Shown one piece after another: positions 1 to 6,608 of a DNA stretch of 13,631 nucleotides; position 1 is the stretch's first letter; the number at the start of each line of letters is the position of its first letter. Position numbers and translations under genes: made by a program. A model generated the notes under the pieces. It had not been told where the DNA came from, made no database searches, and worked only from the letters and a program-made list of their open reading frames with translations. Source of the stretch: Nitrososphaeraceae archaeon (GTDB taxonomy: Archaea; Thermoproteota; Nitrososphaeria; Nitrososphaerales; Nitrososphaeraceae); contig JANWJI010000037.1 of NCBI GenBank assembly GCA_025449515.1, positions 1 through 13,631 of the forward strand, written 5' to 3'.

Positions 1-79
1 ATAAAAACGGCAGATTATTTGCTAAATTCAACCTCTATACAGATAAGTTTTATATTTGGTCAAGTTCATGTATTAGATG

Positions 80-87
80 TATAAAAA
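80..87 (+). promoter_or_regulatory. TATA-like box upstream of the aspartate kinase operon
   Basis: TATAAAAA is a near-ideal archaeal TATA box. Transcription from it would begin near 105-110 and give the aspartate kinase mRNA a leader of about 130 nt. A second, weaker TATA-like element (AATTATACT, 158-166) lies closer to the coding region, so two alternative promoters are possible. Confidence 0.35.
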
Positions 88-118
88 GTAACCCACTAAA
101 AATAACTAGCTTGAGTTA

Positions 119-131
119 CTGGAGCTTCCAG
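119..131 (+). repeat. Small inverted repeat in the operon leader
   Basis: CTGGA (119-123) pairs with TCCAG (127-131) around a 3-nt GCT spacer. It lies between the two possible TATA boxes of the operon. It could be a DNA hairpin, an operator half-site pair or a leader stem. Function is inferred from position only. Confidence 0.25.
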
Positions 132-147
132 ACTTGTTGAAACGGAT

Positions 148-173
148 GAAATATTTCAATTATACTGAAATAT
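148..173 (+). promoter_or_regulatory. Possible operator around the proximal TATA element
   Basis: A perfect 10-bp palindrome GAAATATTTC (148-157) abuts the TATA-like AATTATACT (158-166), and the half-site GAAATAT recurs as a direct repeat at 167-173. Repeats flanking a TATA box are a common layout for archaeal Lrp-type repressors, which would block TBP/TFB or polymerase. That a regulator binds here is inference. Confidence 0.35.
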
Positions 174-194
174 GGGATAATAGATCTTACACGC

Positions 195-242
195 ATGAGT
201 AGAAAAGGTACAATTTCATTACCTTCTACCATAAATGCATGA
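195..242 (+). CDS. Possible 15-codon leader peptide before aspartate kinase
   Basis: An ATG at 195 opens a 15-codon frame reading MSRKGTISLPSTINA. Its TGA (240-242) overlaps the ATG (239) of the next frame in an ATGA arrangement, the same overlap type that joins the kinase to the aminotransferase downstream. The TATA-like element at 158-166 is about 30 nt upstream, which fits a leaderless transcript beginning near this ATG. The peptide contains two Thr and two Ile codons, products of the pathway the operon serves. It may be a translated leader that couples to the kinase, or a chance ORF; length alone cannot decide. Confidence 0.3.
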   Translation: MSRKGTISLPSTINA

Positions 243-1759
243 CTGCAATTTCGTTTTACCTTATAGTCTCTATTTCTAGTATAGCAAATATATTGCGCTT
301 TCGATACCCCAAAGTCCGATCAATTTCTTTGGTTCCCGTTATAGTTGCAAAATTCGGTGGTAGCGCTCTTGGAGTGGATGGTGGGTCTATAAGTCAAACC
401 ATTAGCAGAATAAAGCAAATTAGTAGAAATTCAAAAGTAGTAGCAGTATTCTCAGCTCCACTAACGATTTATGCAGATAAGATAAGTTCAATGACTGATG
501 TGGCGATAAATATTGGTCGAAGCTATGCGTCCTCTGCTCCCTTGGACCTCGATACTATGTTACAGGTATATCGGAAGATTGCTAAAAAATATCTGAATAA
601 CAGATATTATAATGATTTCGAGAATCATCTTGACGAATTTAATCATAGAATCATAGTCTCATTAAAACAGGCTGCAGAAAACAGGAGATTTGTCGATGTA
701 GTCCGATCAAGGACACTTGCCTACGGAGGAGAAATTACCATGTCATATTTGATGGATTTCATAATGAGGTCAAATGGCATTAGATCTGATCATGCGGATA
801 TCGATAATTGGCCTATTATAACTGACGACAATTTTGAGGCCGCTAATTTCATACTAGAAGAATCAAAACATCGTGTAAATCATCTCATTGATTTGATTGA
901 GGGGAATGACGTAGTTTCCGTGGGAGGTTTCATAGGAAAGACTGTCGATGGCTTGGAAACTACATATGAACGAGGTGGCTCAGACAGAACAGCCGCGGAT
1001 ATTGCGATACTCTTGCACGCGAACTACGACGTAAGTATGGATTTCGGAAAAGATAGTGCGGTTTTAAGTGCAGATCCCAAGATAGTCTTTAATAACCTTG
1101 AGTTTGTGGAATATCTTTCTTATAATGAGGCGAGATTAGCGGGTATGTTTGGGATGAAAATCCTTGATCCTGTTGCTATAAAAGAGATCAATGATAATAA
1201 TCTTGATATTCCAGTTGCAATAACTAACATGAATGATCCAACGAAAAAAACGACGGTTCGAAAGGATGTCCCTGTTACTGATGATGAGAATTTTGTAAAA
1301 ATCATAACTGGCAAGAGAAACTGTTCAATCGTAAGAATGGACAGCAATGCTGCTTCTCATTTGATAGCGTCTCTCGAAAAAGAAAAACTGTATCATGATT
1401 TCATCAAGCTGTCTCCGTATATCCTCGATGATGTAGAGATTACACGATTATTATTCCTAGACGCAGATTACGTCAGGAAACACGACCGTTATATAAGGGC
1501 ATATGATCCTGAAACACACATTGTTTACGGAAGAGGTGCGGTCACTCTAATCGGAGATATGATGTGGAGGATTCCGGGAATCGTGTCCAGTGTTAGTCGT
1601 ACTGTGGGAGATCATCATATTAACATACTAAATCTGGATGCGCAAGAGGAGACCTCTAGAATATTAATCATCGTCGAAGATAGAGATACGATAGTCGCAG
1701 ATACAGTGAAGGCCATCCACGAGCAGCGTAAGCAAATACTCAATGGAGCTAGCCAATGA
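239..1759 (+). CDS. lysC: Aspartate kinase with C-terminal ACT region
   Basis: Phosphorylates aspartate at the head of the aspartate-family pathway (threonine, methionine, isoleucine). The amino-acid-kinase signature KFGG is at residues 38-41, a GE..S motif at 164-169, GGSDRTAAD at 246-254 and SADP at 277-280. The ACT-type regulatory region near 433-485 has the typical LIGDMMWRIPGI and HHINIL segments. The usual DVDG stretch before the ADP motif is not recognisable; KDSAVL stands in its place. The residues before KFGG (1-37) are longer and more hydrophobic than usual, so a TTG at 329 (476 aa) is an alternative start. I kept the ATG because its ATGA overlap with the leader ORF mirrors the overlap with the next gene. 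Family assignment is firm; substrate is the usual one by homology. Confidence 0.88.
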   Translation: MTAISFYLIVSISSIANILRFRYPKVRSISLVPVIVAKFGGSALGVDGGSISQTISRIKQISRNSKVVAVFSAPLTIYADKISSMTDVAINIGRSYASSAPLDLDTMLQVYRKIAKKYLNNRYYNDFENHLDEFNHRIIVSLKQAAENRRFVDVVRSRTLAYGGEITMSYLMDFIMRSNGIRSDHADIDNWPIITDDNFEAANFILEESKHRVNHLIDLIEGNDVVSVGGFIGKTVDGLETTYERGGSDRTAADIAILLHANYDVSMDFGKDSAVLSADPKIVFNNLEFVEYLSYNEARLAGMFGMKILDPVAIKEINDNNLDIPVAITNMNDPTKKTTVRKDVPVTDDENFVKIITGKRNCSIVRMDSNAASHLIASLEKEKLYHDFIKLSPYILDDVEITRLLFLDADYVRKHDRYIRAYDPETHIVYGRGAVTLIGDMMWRIPGIVSSVSRTVGDHHINILNLDAQEETSRILIIVEDRDTIVADTVKAIHEQRKQILNGASQ

Positions 1760-2667
1760 CAAGAAAAATTTGGATGGATGGAACTATTGTTGATTGGGAT
1801 AACGCAAAAATCCACATTTTGACACATAGTTTGCATTATGGTACCGCAATTTTTGAGGGTATTCGCTGCTATAAAACCACTGAAGGCTTGTCCATTTTCA
1901 GATTAAACGATCATGTCCAAAGACTAATTGATGGTTGTAAGATATACTACATGAATCTAAAGTACTCCGCAGAGCAAATTAAGAACGCAATACTCGAAAC
2001 CGTTAGGATAAATGGTAGTGAAAATTACTATGTTCGCCCAATCGTATACTATGGTTACGGAAAGATGGGTGTAAATCCGCTGCCAAACAAAGTTTGTATG
2101 GCAGTGGCAGCATGGATATGGGAAGGAGGGACGTATACCAACTCAGAAGGTGGCATTCGCGCGATCGTATCCTCGTGGACTCGAATTGATAGCAGATCTC
2201 TTCCTGTCTTGGCTAAAGCAACAGCCAACTATGCAAATTCAGTTTTGGCAAGAATTGAGGCAATAAATCATGGCTATGATGAAGCTGTACTACTAAATTC
2301 CAATGGCAAAGTGGCTGAAGCAACTGCAGAAAATGTTTTCATAGTAAAGGACAATTGCTTGATTACCCCGCCTCTGACTGCAGGAGCTTTGCAAGGCGTT
2401 ACTAGGGATAGTATCCTAACCTTAGCAAAAGAAATTGGATTGACGTCCTCGGTTTCAGATTTCGGGAGGGAGGATCTTTATATAGCGGATGAGATCTTTT
2501 TATGTGGAACTGCTGCTGGAATAAAACCAGTAACAGAAATTGACCACAGAGTAGTTGGTGAAGGGAAAGTTGGGGATCTAACAATTAGGCTTGCCACTAA
2601 ACTGCGAGGCGTAATTGAAGGGAAGGATGCCAAGTACAGTGGAATGTGGCTTACGCCAATATTATAG
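1756..2667 (+). CDS. ilvE: Branched-chain amino acid aminotransferase (class IV)
   Basis: PLP-dependent transaminase for the last step of isoleucine, leucine and valine synthesis in the cytoplasm. The 303-residue length is typical. The N-terminal LHYGTAIFEGIR (26-37) is the family signature. The PLP lysine is K154 in VLAKATANY, followed by the EATAENVFIV and TPPLTAGALQGVTRD segments that bind the cofactor phosphate and define the family. Its ATG overlaps the kinase stop by 4 nt, so the two are almost certainly co-transcribed and translationally coupled. That pairing links the first and last steps of the aspartate-to-isoleucine route. A related D-amino-acid or 4-amino-4-deoxychorismate lyase role is possible in class IV but less likely given the motifs. 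Confidence 0.93.
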   Translation: MTRKIWMDGTIVDWDNAKIHILTHSLHYGTAIFEGIRCYKTTEGLSIFRLNDHVQRLIDGCKIYYMNLKYSAEQIKNAILETVRINGSENYYVRPIVYYGYGKMGVNPLPNKVCMAVAAWIWEGGTYTNSEGGIRAIVSSWTRIDSRSLPVLAKATANYANSVLARIEAINHGYDEAVLLNSNGKVAEATAENVFIVKDNCLITPPLTAGALQGVTRDSILTLAKEIGLTSSVSDFGREDLYIADEIFLCGTAAGIKPVTEIDHRVVGEGKVGDLTIRLATKLRGVIEGKDAKYSGMWLTPIL

Positions 2668-2726
2668 TACCATTACCGCAAAAACTCTGTATTTGATACA
2701 AAAAACCTGTTCAGAAACCTTTATTG

Positions 2727-2736
2727 TTATATTAAA
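2727..2736 (+). promoter_or_regulatory. TATA-like box of the membrane protease gene
   Basis: TTATATTAAA is centred about 33 nt before the TTG start at 2765, fitting a transcript with a very short leader. It indicates that the protease has its own promoter rather than belonging to the aminotransferase operon. Confidence 0.45.
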
Positions 2737-2764
2737 GGCCCTATTTCATTCATAGCGGATAAAC

Positions 2765-3418
2765 TTGTCACTTTTGCGTAAGGAGCTGTCAGACTTGAAG
2801 ATCGATATTAATCCAAAGCGGTGGATTTCTCCTTATCACAACACATCGATTCTGCATCTTATTCTAATGGTTCTGTTCTATCATGCTGTTGGTGTTTTAC
2901 TATTGGTAGTCGGATCCGCAGCAATTCAATTTTCAGTGAATGGAAATGTGGGACCAAGTATTCCTAGATATCTAGCCCCCGTTCTGGGAGCCGGCCCGAT
3001 CGAAGAATCCATTTTCTTTGGTATTCCCTATTACGCTACCGGAAACCAGTTTGTTGTGATAATATCTGGTGTAACCTGGGTGATGCTCCATATCTTCAAT
3101 ACTAAATCTATGGACCTCATGAATCTCTCATATTCTAACTGGCTCTTCGTAATGCCTTCATTTTTCTATAGCCTAAGGACGTGGATAAGCGGTAAGGGTT
3201 GGTTTGCGATACTTGCTCACTCGATGTGGAATGGGTTATTTTTCATGTTAGGATGCGCGTACAACGAATACCCCTGTGCTATATTTCCATCTACTGGAAT
3301 GTCTTCTCTCTATCCGTTGGTAAGCATAGTGTTGTCTGCTACTATAGTCGTATCGTTAACGTTCATCTTCTATAAGAGAAGATGTAGGATAAGAGCTGAA
3401 ATTGGCAAGAGCAGATAA
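2765..3418 (+). CDS. CPBP-family (CAAX/ABI) intramembrane metalloprotease
   Basis: A 217-residue membrane protein of the CPBP (Abi) family, whose members cleave membrane-embedded substrates. The three family motifs are visible: E80-E81 in GPIEESIFFG, H109 in VTWVMLH, and H152 with N156 in LAHSMWNGL. Hydrophobic segments lie near 29-56, 66-90, 95-112, 123-138, 146-165 and 182-203, ending in a basic cytoplasmic-type tail (KRRCRIR). The family's EExxxR motif has Phe at the Arg position. No in-frame ATG precedes the first membrane segment, so TTG is the likely start; the TATA-like box at 2727-2736 supports it. The substrate is unknown. The protein is transcribed separately from the operon upstream. 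Confidence 0.8.
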   Translation: MSLLRKELSDLKIDINPKRWISPYHNTSILHLILMVLFYHAVGVLLLVVGSAAIQFSVNGNVGPSIPRYLAPVLGAGPIEESIFFGIPYYATGNQFVVIISGVTWVMLHIFNTKSMDLMNLSYSNWLFVMPSFFYSLRTWISGKGWFAILAHSMWNGLFFMLGCAYNEYPCAIFPSTGMSSLYPLVSIVLSATIVVSLTFIFYKRRCRIRAEIGKSR

Positions 3419-3891
3419 ATGTCCATCTCTCAATATTACGTGAGATAAACCTTTCCTTGTTCTATTATAACTACGAATTTCAGATTGTTGTCGGGGATTA
3501 AGAGTACGGAGCAATGACAATGTTCAATGGATTGTTAGACATATTTTCGCGTTTTTCGAAAGTCGATGTATTCAGCCAAATTAGCAGATTGAGCCCAAGA
3601 CAATAACTGAATAGAATACAATAAACCAGGTCAGTAGAGTCTTAGCTGTAGATTTACGTATTTATTTCTGGACGAGGCTGCACCAAGTCTAAATCTCTCA
3701 ATGGTACGCTCCAAATCCCCTCCTAAATTAGGATGGAATACTTTTAGTCATGGTCGTGGATAAGCATTATACCAACTAGATTCGGGATCAGGTAGATATG
3801 ACATTTCGATGGTAAATTGGTTAGCATTTCCTCAAACACGGCGTTTAAATGTTCCTCAAATGGATTTATTGAAGGGACTTCGCCATATAAA
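3419..3891. other. Gene-poor stretch with one marginal mini-ORF
   Basis: Apart from the terminator-like hairpin near its left end I see no convincing gene. One 30-codon plus-strand frame (ATG 3514 to TAA 3606) starts MTMFNGLLDIFSRFSKVDVF and would form an amphipathic helix, but no TATA-like box at the expected distance or other support was found. TTTAAA at 3844-3849 may serve as promoter for the gene starting at 3892, giving a leader of roughly 15-20 nt. No tRNA arms or repeat array were recognised. Confidence 0.4.
3428..3467 (+). terminator. Hairpin plus T-rich tract after the protease gene
   Basis: TCTCA (3428-3432) pairs with TGAGA (3441-3445), beginning 9 nt after the stop codon, and is followed by a pyrimidine/T-rich stretch to about 3467. 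Archaeal termination depends mainly on T-rich tracts, so this is a reasonable terminator candidate, though the tract is not a pure T run. Confidence 0.35.
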
Positions 3892-4245
3892 ATGATCAAT
3901 ATAGAACTCGCTTCAAGTCATGGAGACAAAGGCAAAGGGAAACATGCTTCCTCGACTGAAAATCGTCGGATGGTTTGGGAAAAAGTAGTATGGCCATTGA
4001 TATTGGAGCTAAATAGATCATATTTCACGTTAAGGGAATACCATAGAACGAGAGATGAATTTTGTAGAACTCAAGGTATTCCACCATCGAAAGTGGCAGG
4101 CGGCTTCGTATCATTATTAGTTAAAGGTATTTTGACACGAGAAAATTATATTTACTCAATTCACTATCGATTGATCCCTTACATGCGCAAGAAAGCTATC
4201 TTAGACTACGGCGTACTCATAAGAGAAATTAATACAAAACGCTAG
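3892..4245 (+). CDS. Small basic protein, winged-helix-like, function unknown
   Basis: A 117-residue basic protein with no family I can name. Residues about 1-25 are polar and probably disordered. After that comes a pattern resembling a winged helix-turn-helix: a helix around WEKVVWPLILELN, a second around LREYHRTRDEFCRTQG, a candidate recognition helix at PPSKVAGGFVSLLVKG, then a beta-rich stretch (ENYIYSIHYRLI) where a wing would be. It ends in a basic tail. DNA binding is inference from this pattern. The frame is open upstream to a TTG at 3817, but the ATG at 3892 is preferred: the preceding residues look non-coding, and TTTAAA lies about 43 nt before it. The tRNA-Gln gene begins 42 nt downstream on the same strand. 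Confidence 0.55.
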   Translation: MINIELASSHGDKGKGKHASSTENRRMVWEKVVWPLILELNRSYFTLREYHRTRDEFCRTQGIPPSKVAGGFVSLLVKGILTRENYIYSIHYRLIPYMRKKAILDYGVLIREINTKR

Positions 4246-4248
4246 AGT

Positions 4249-4258
4249 CAAATATTGG
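4249..4258 (+). promoter_or_regulatory. TATA-like element for the tRNA-Gln gene
   Basis: CAAATATTGG lies about 35 nt before the first base of the tRNA, the usual spacing when a short 5' leader is later removed by RNase P. The match is modest. Confidence 0.3.
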
Positions 4259-4345
4259 TAGGTTATTTCAATGACTGTAGCTTCGGAAGCCCGGTCGAAC
4301 CTGCACCAAAACTGTATGTGGGTGCCGAATCTAGTGGCCAATCTC

Positions 4346-4366
4346 CATGGTAGGGCTAGGGATTTC
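4346..4366 (+). other. Candidate non-canonical tRNA-Gln intron (upper anticodon stem)
   Basis: Exon bases GGCC (4336-4339) can pair with GGCT (4368-4371), one G-U included, and AATC (4340-4343) pairs with GATT (4361-4364). The two helices are separated by the 3-nt bulge TCA, and TCC follows the second helix. Cutting each bulge after its second base, as the archaeal splicing endonuclease does, removes 21 nt and rebuilds the anticodon stem TCAGG from T4344-C4345 plus AGG. No inner intron helix is obvious, so this would be a relaxed motif. A 2-nt shift is possible because TC is duplicated at both ends. Confidence 0.5.
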
Positions 4367-4375
4367 AGGCTCTGG

Positions 4376-4394
4376 ATCTTTAACGAGAAAAGAA
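4376..4394 (+). other. Canonical 37/38 tRNA-Gln intron
   Basis: The 19-nt insert ATCTTTAACGAGAAAAGAA lies between loop bases G37 and A38. A bulge-helix-bulge can be drawn. The anticodon stem TCAGG/CCTGG is the outer helix and AA|A the 3' bulge. CTCT (4370-4373) pairs with AAAG (4389-4392) with one C-A mismatch. GG|A is the 5' bulge, and TCTT/GAGA forms an inner stem with a TAAC loop. This fits archaeal EndA splicing. Confidence 0.7.
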
Positions 4395-4434
4395 ACCTGG
4401 AGACAGCAGTTCGAATCTGCTCCGGGCTACTATT

Positions 4435-6036
4435 TCATAGGAAAGGACCTGCACGCTTTATTTGTTGGGGAACGTCATTAAACTTTTCAAAATTCTTAAC
4501 AAACAATGATGCTAACCTTCGGGCAGCCGTGTTATACTTCTCCTTATCAGGCCAAGTATTGGCTGGATTCAGAATTTCTGGAGGAACTCTGGGACAGGCA
4601 GTTGGGATATCTAGATTAAAGATATCATGATGTTCAAATGACTCATTTTCGAGTAAACCACTGATGACTGCCCTTACCATTGACCTTGTGTAGTTTAGAT
4701 TTATCCTTTTTCCTACACCATAAGGTCCGCCATACCATCCCGTATTTATCAAGTATACTTTGGTATTATGGGATAATATTTTTTGACCCAGCATTTGTGC
4801 ATAACGACCAGCCGAAAGCAGCATAAATGGAGCTCCGAAACACTGAGAAAAAGTCTCTTGAGGTTCAGTAATGCCTCTTTCTGTCCCAGCCAGCTTGCTA
4901 GTGTACCCGGACATGAAGTGATACATTCCGCCTTCTCTAGTTAGTTTGGAAATCGGAGGCATCACCCCGAAAGCATCGGCGGTGAGGAAAATTATAACCC
5001 TGGCATGAGGAGCTAGGCTCGGGATGATCGAATCAGGTATAAATTCAAGAGGATAGACGACTCGCGTATTTTCTGTAATTCCGCCATCATTAAAGTCAGC
5101 TATTCTAGTATTCTGATTAACAACCACATTTTCCATCACCGCTCCGAATCTAATAGCATTCCATATTTGAGGTTCATTCTCCTTTTTTAGGTTTATACAT
5201 TTGGCGTAGCAACCACCTTCAAAATTGAATATCCCATTTTGAGACCAGCCATGTTCATCATCTCCTACTAGATATCTCTCTCTGTCCGCCGAAAGAGTAG
5301 TTTTTCCAGTACCGGAGAGGCCAAAAAATAATGCAGCATCCCCATTTTGTCCGACATTGGCAGAACAATGCATAGGAAAGATACCCTTGGCCGGTAAGAG
5401 ATAGCTCATGACTGAAAACATTGCCTTCTTAATTTCGCCTGCATACGAAGTGGATCCAATTATTATCATTTTCTTGGTAAAGTTTATTATTATGAATGTC
5501 TCGCTTTTCGTCCCTTCTATTTCGGGATTAGCCTTGAAATCGTTTACCGAAATTAAACTAAATTCGGGTTGAAAAGCTTGAACCTCATTAGCATTAGGTC
5601 TAACGAATATTTGGGTCGCAAAGAGGCATTGCCATGCTTTGTCAGTCAGGACTCTTATCGGCAGTCTAACCGTGGTGTCGGCTCCTACAAACCCATCAAA
5701 AACAAAGTATTCCTTTTTATCAAGATGGTCTTTTAGTCTATCGAATATCAGATCATATTTTTCTTGAGATAGCGAATGATTTACCTTCCCCCAATCCACG
5801 GTGTTGTGCGTGATTTCGTCATCGACAATAAATCTGTCATCTGGCGATCGGCCAGTGTACTTGCCTGTGTTTACAGTCAAAGCTCCTGTAAGAGATAACA
5901 TACCCTCTCTCTTACGAATGGCAACCTCAATCAGCGATGCAGGAGGCAAATTATGGTGTATTCTGCCCACCTTGATACCTGATTTTTCCAACTGCTCAAG
6001 GCATTTAGCGGCCCTAGACATTCGGTCGACATTCAT
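4435..6036 (-). CDS. pckA: ATP-dependent phosphoenolpyruvate carboxykinase
   Basis: Converts oxaloacetate and ATP to PEP, CO2 and ADP in the cytoplasm, the entry to gluconeogenesis. Full length at 533 residues. Motifs in order: substrate-binding TGRSPDDR (61-68), metal-site region YAGEIKKAMFS (198-208), H223 in PMHCSAN, P-loop GLSGTGKTTLS (239-249), kinase-2-like LVGDDEHGW (256-264), and MSGYTSKLAGTERG (375-388). These place it in the ATP-using rather than the GTP-using family. The ATG is supported by AAATAAATATGCA about 30 nt upstream on the minus strand. The stop lies 5 nt from the tRNA-Gln 3' end on the opposite strand, so read-through would be antisense to the tRNA. In an autotroph it would connect the C4 products of carbon fixation to sugar synthesis (inference). 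Confidence 0.96.
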   Translation of the reverse strand: MNVDRMSRAAKCLEQLEKSGIKVGRIHHNLPPASLIEVAIRKREGMLSLTGALTVNTGKYTGRSPDDRFIVDDEITHNTVDWGKVNHSLSQEKYDLIFDRLKDHLDKKEYFVFDGFVGADTTVRLPIRVLTDKAWQCLFATQIFVRPNANEVQAFQPEFSLISVNDFKANPEIEGTKSETFIIINFTKKMIIIGSTSYAGEIKKAMFSVMSYLLPAKGIFPMHCSANVGQNGDAALFFGLSGTGKTTLSADRERYLVGDDEHGWSQNGIFNFEGGCYAKCINLKKENEPQIWNAIRFGAVMENVVVNQNTRIADFNDGGITENTRVVYPLEFIPDSIIPSLAPHARVIIFLTADAFGVMPPISKLTREGGMYHFMSGYTSKLAGTERGITEPQETFSQCFGAPFMLLSAGRYAQMLGQKILSHNTKVYLINTGWYGGPYGVGKRINLNYTRSMVRAVISGLLENESFEHHDIFNLDIPTACPRVPPEILNPANTWPDKEKYNTAARRLASLFVKNFEKFNDVPQQIKRAGPFL

Positions 6037-6060
6037 TTATAACACATTGGAGCAGTTACG

Positions 6061-6073
6061 TGCATATTTATTT
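6061..6073 (-). promoter_or_regulatory. TATA-like box of pckA
   Basis: On the minus strand the sequence reads AAATAAATATGCA, centred about 31 nt before the pckA ATG. It lies in the 299-nt divergent region shared with the zinc-ribbon gene; I saw no other clear element in that region apart from the zinc-ribbon TATA box at its right end. Confidence 0.45.
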
Positions 6074-6302
6074 GATTTCCCAGCCTCAAATTCGTGATAT
6101 AACAGACTAGTCCAGAATTATAAAGTGCGCGAATCTACCAAATATTGAAGTGTGTACACTATTGAAGCTTGACAGTAGTTTCAGTTTGGGCTAAATTTTC
6201 AGGGATTGCCCGTCTTAATTTGTTATTTAGCGGACGAAGGACAATGTCGTTCTAGCCAATTAGTTCGCAGACTTATTGCTGACTAGAGCGGAAGAGAAGG
6301 CT

Positions 6303-6310
6303 TATAAAAA
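6303..6310 (+). promoter_or_regulatory. TATA-like box of the zinc-ribbon gene
   Basis: TATAAAAA follows a purine-rich GAAGAGAAGGC stretch that could act as the TFB recognition element. It lies about 29 nt before the ATG at 6336, fitting a leaderless or near-leaderless mRNA and a strong promoter. Confidence 0.55.
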
Positions 6311-6335
6311 AGAATATTTCCTATAGGTAAGAAGA

Positions 6336-6608
6336 ATGGCAAGTACAATCTTTAGAGTTCAGTCGCACAAGTTTAGCCAAGATAATATTCAAACCACCCT
6401 TGTCTGTTCCAAATGTGACGAAGTCTTTTCAAAGGAATTTCCCCTTGATCTCGAGGGGCAGACTATAGAATTCAAATGTCCAGTGTGCGGAGGACCAGGC
6501 GAGGCCGATTTGCCCTATAAAAGTGCTGAAGAACGAGAAGAATTTGAGGAGGATATCGATGAGGTTGAAGAAGAAGAGGGCGACAACGAATTTGAAGAAG
6601 ATTTCTAG
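6336..6608 (+). CDS. Small zinc-ribbon protein with acidic tail
   Basis: A 90-residue protein. Two CxxC pairs (C24/C27 and C48/C51) flank a beta-rich segment, a classic zinc ribbon. From residue 65 the chain is almost entirely acidic (EEREEFEEDIDEVEEEEGD), so the tail is probably disordered and strongly negative. It has a good TATA box and no gene partner; pckA is divergent 299 nt away. Zinc ribbons with acidic tails can bind nucleic acids or basic proteins such as transcription or ribosomal factors, but no specific role can be read from the sequence. I do not recognise a named family. Confidence 0.75.
   Translation: MASTIFRVQSHKFSQDNIQTTLVCSKCDEVFSKEFPLDLEGQTIEFKCPVCGGPGEADLPYKSAEEREEFEEDIDEVEEEEGDNEFEEDF

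Larger units (their letters stand above)
4288..4429 (+). tRNA. tRNA-Gln(CUG) precursor, probably with three introns
   Basis: The acceptor strands AGCCCGG (4288-4294) and CCGGGCT (4422-4428) pair fully, with discriminator A at 4429. The T arm is AGCAG/CTGCT around TTCGAAT (4405-4421). The anticodon stem is TCAGG/CCTGG (3' strand 4396-4400) and the loop CTCTGGA carries anticodon CTG (4372-4374). The D-loop AGTGGCCAATC (4333-4343) matches archaeal tRNA-Gln. The gene spans 142 nt against about 72 for a mature tRNA. Inserts: 19 nt at the canonical 37/38 site (4376-4394), an apparent 21 nt just before it (4346-4366), and about 30 nt between the acceptor and D-loop, whose ends I cannot fix because CGAA occurs at both 4296-4299 and 4326-4329. 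Removing all three gives 72 nt, with a weak D stem. CCA is not encoded. Confidence 0.75.

Noticed and set aside
3514..3606. 30-codon amphipathic mini-ORF
   Set aside because: No promoter at a suitable distance and too short to judge without conservation; mentioned only in the intergenic entry.
4271..4630. 119-codon plus-strand frame
   Set aside because: It covers the tRNA-Gln gene and runs antisense into the 3' end of pckA, both of which are far better supported.
5801..6097. 98-codon plus-strand frame
   Set aside because: Antisense to the N-terminal part of pckA, with no independent coding sign.
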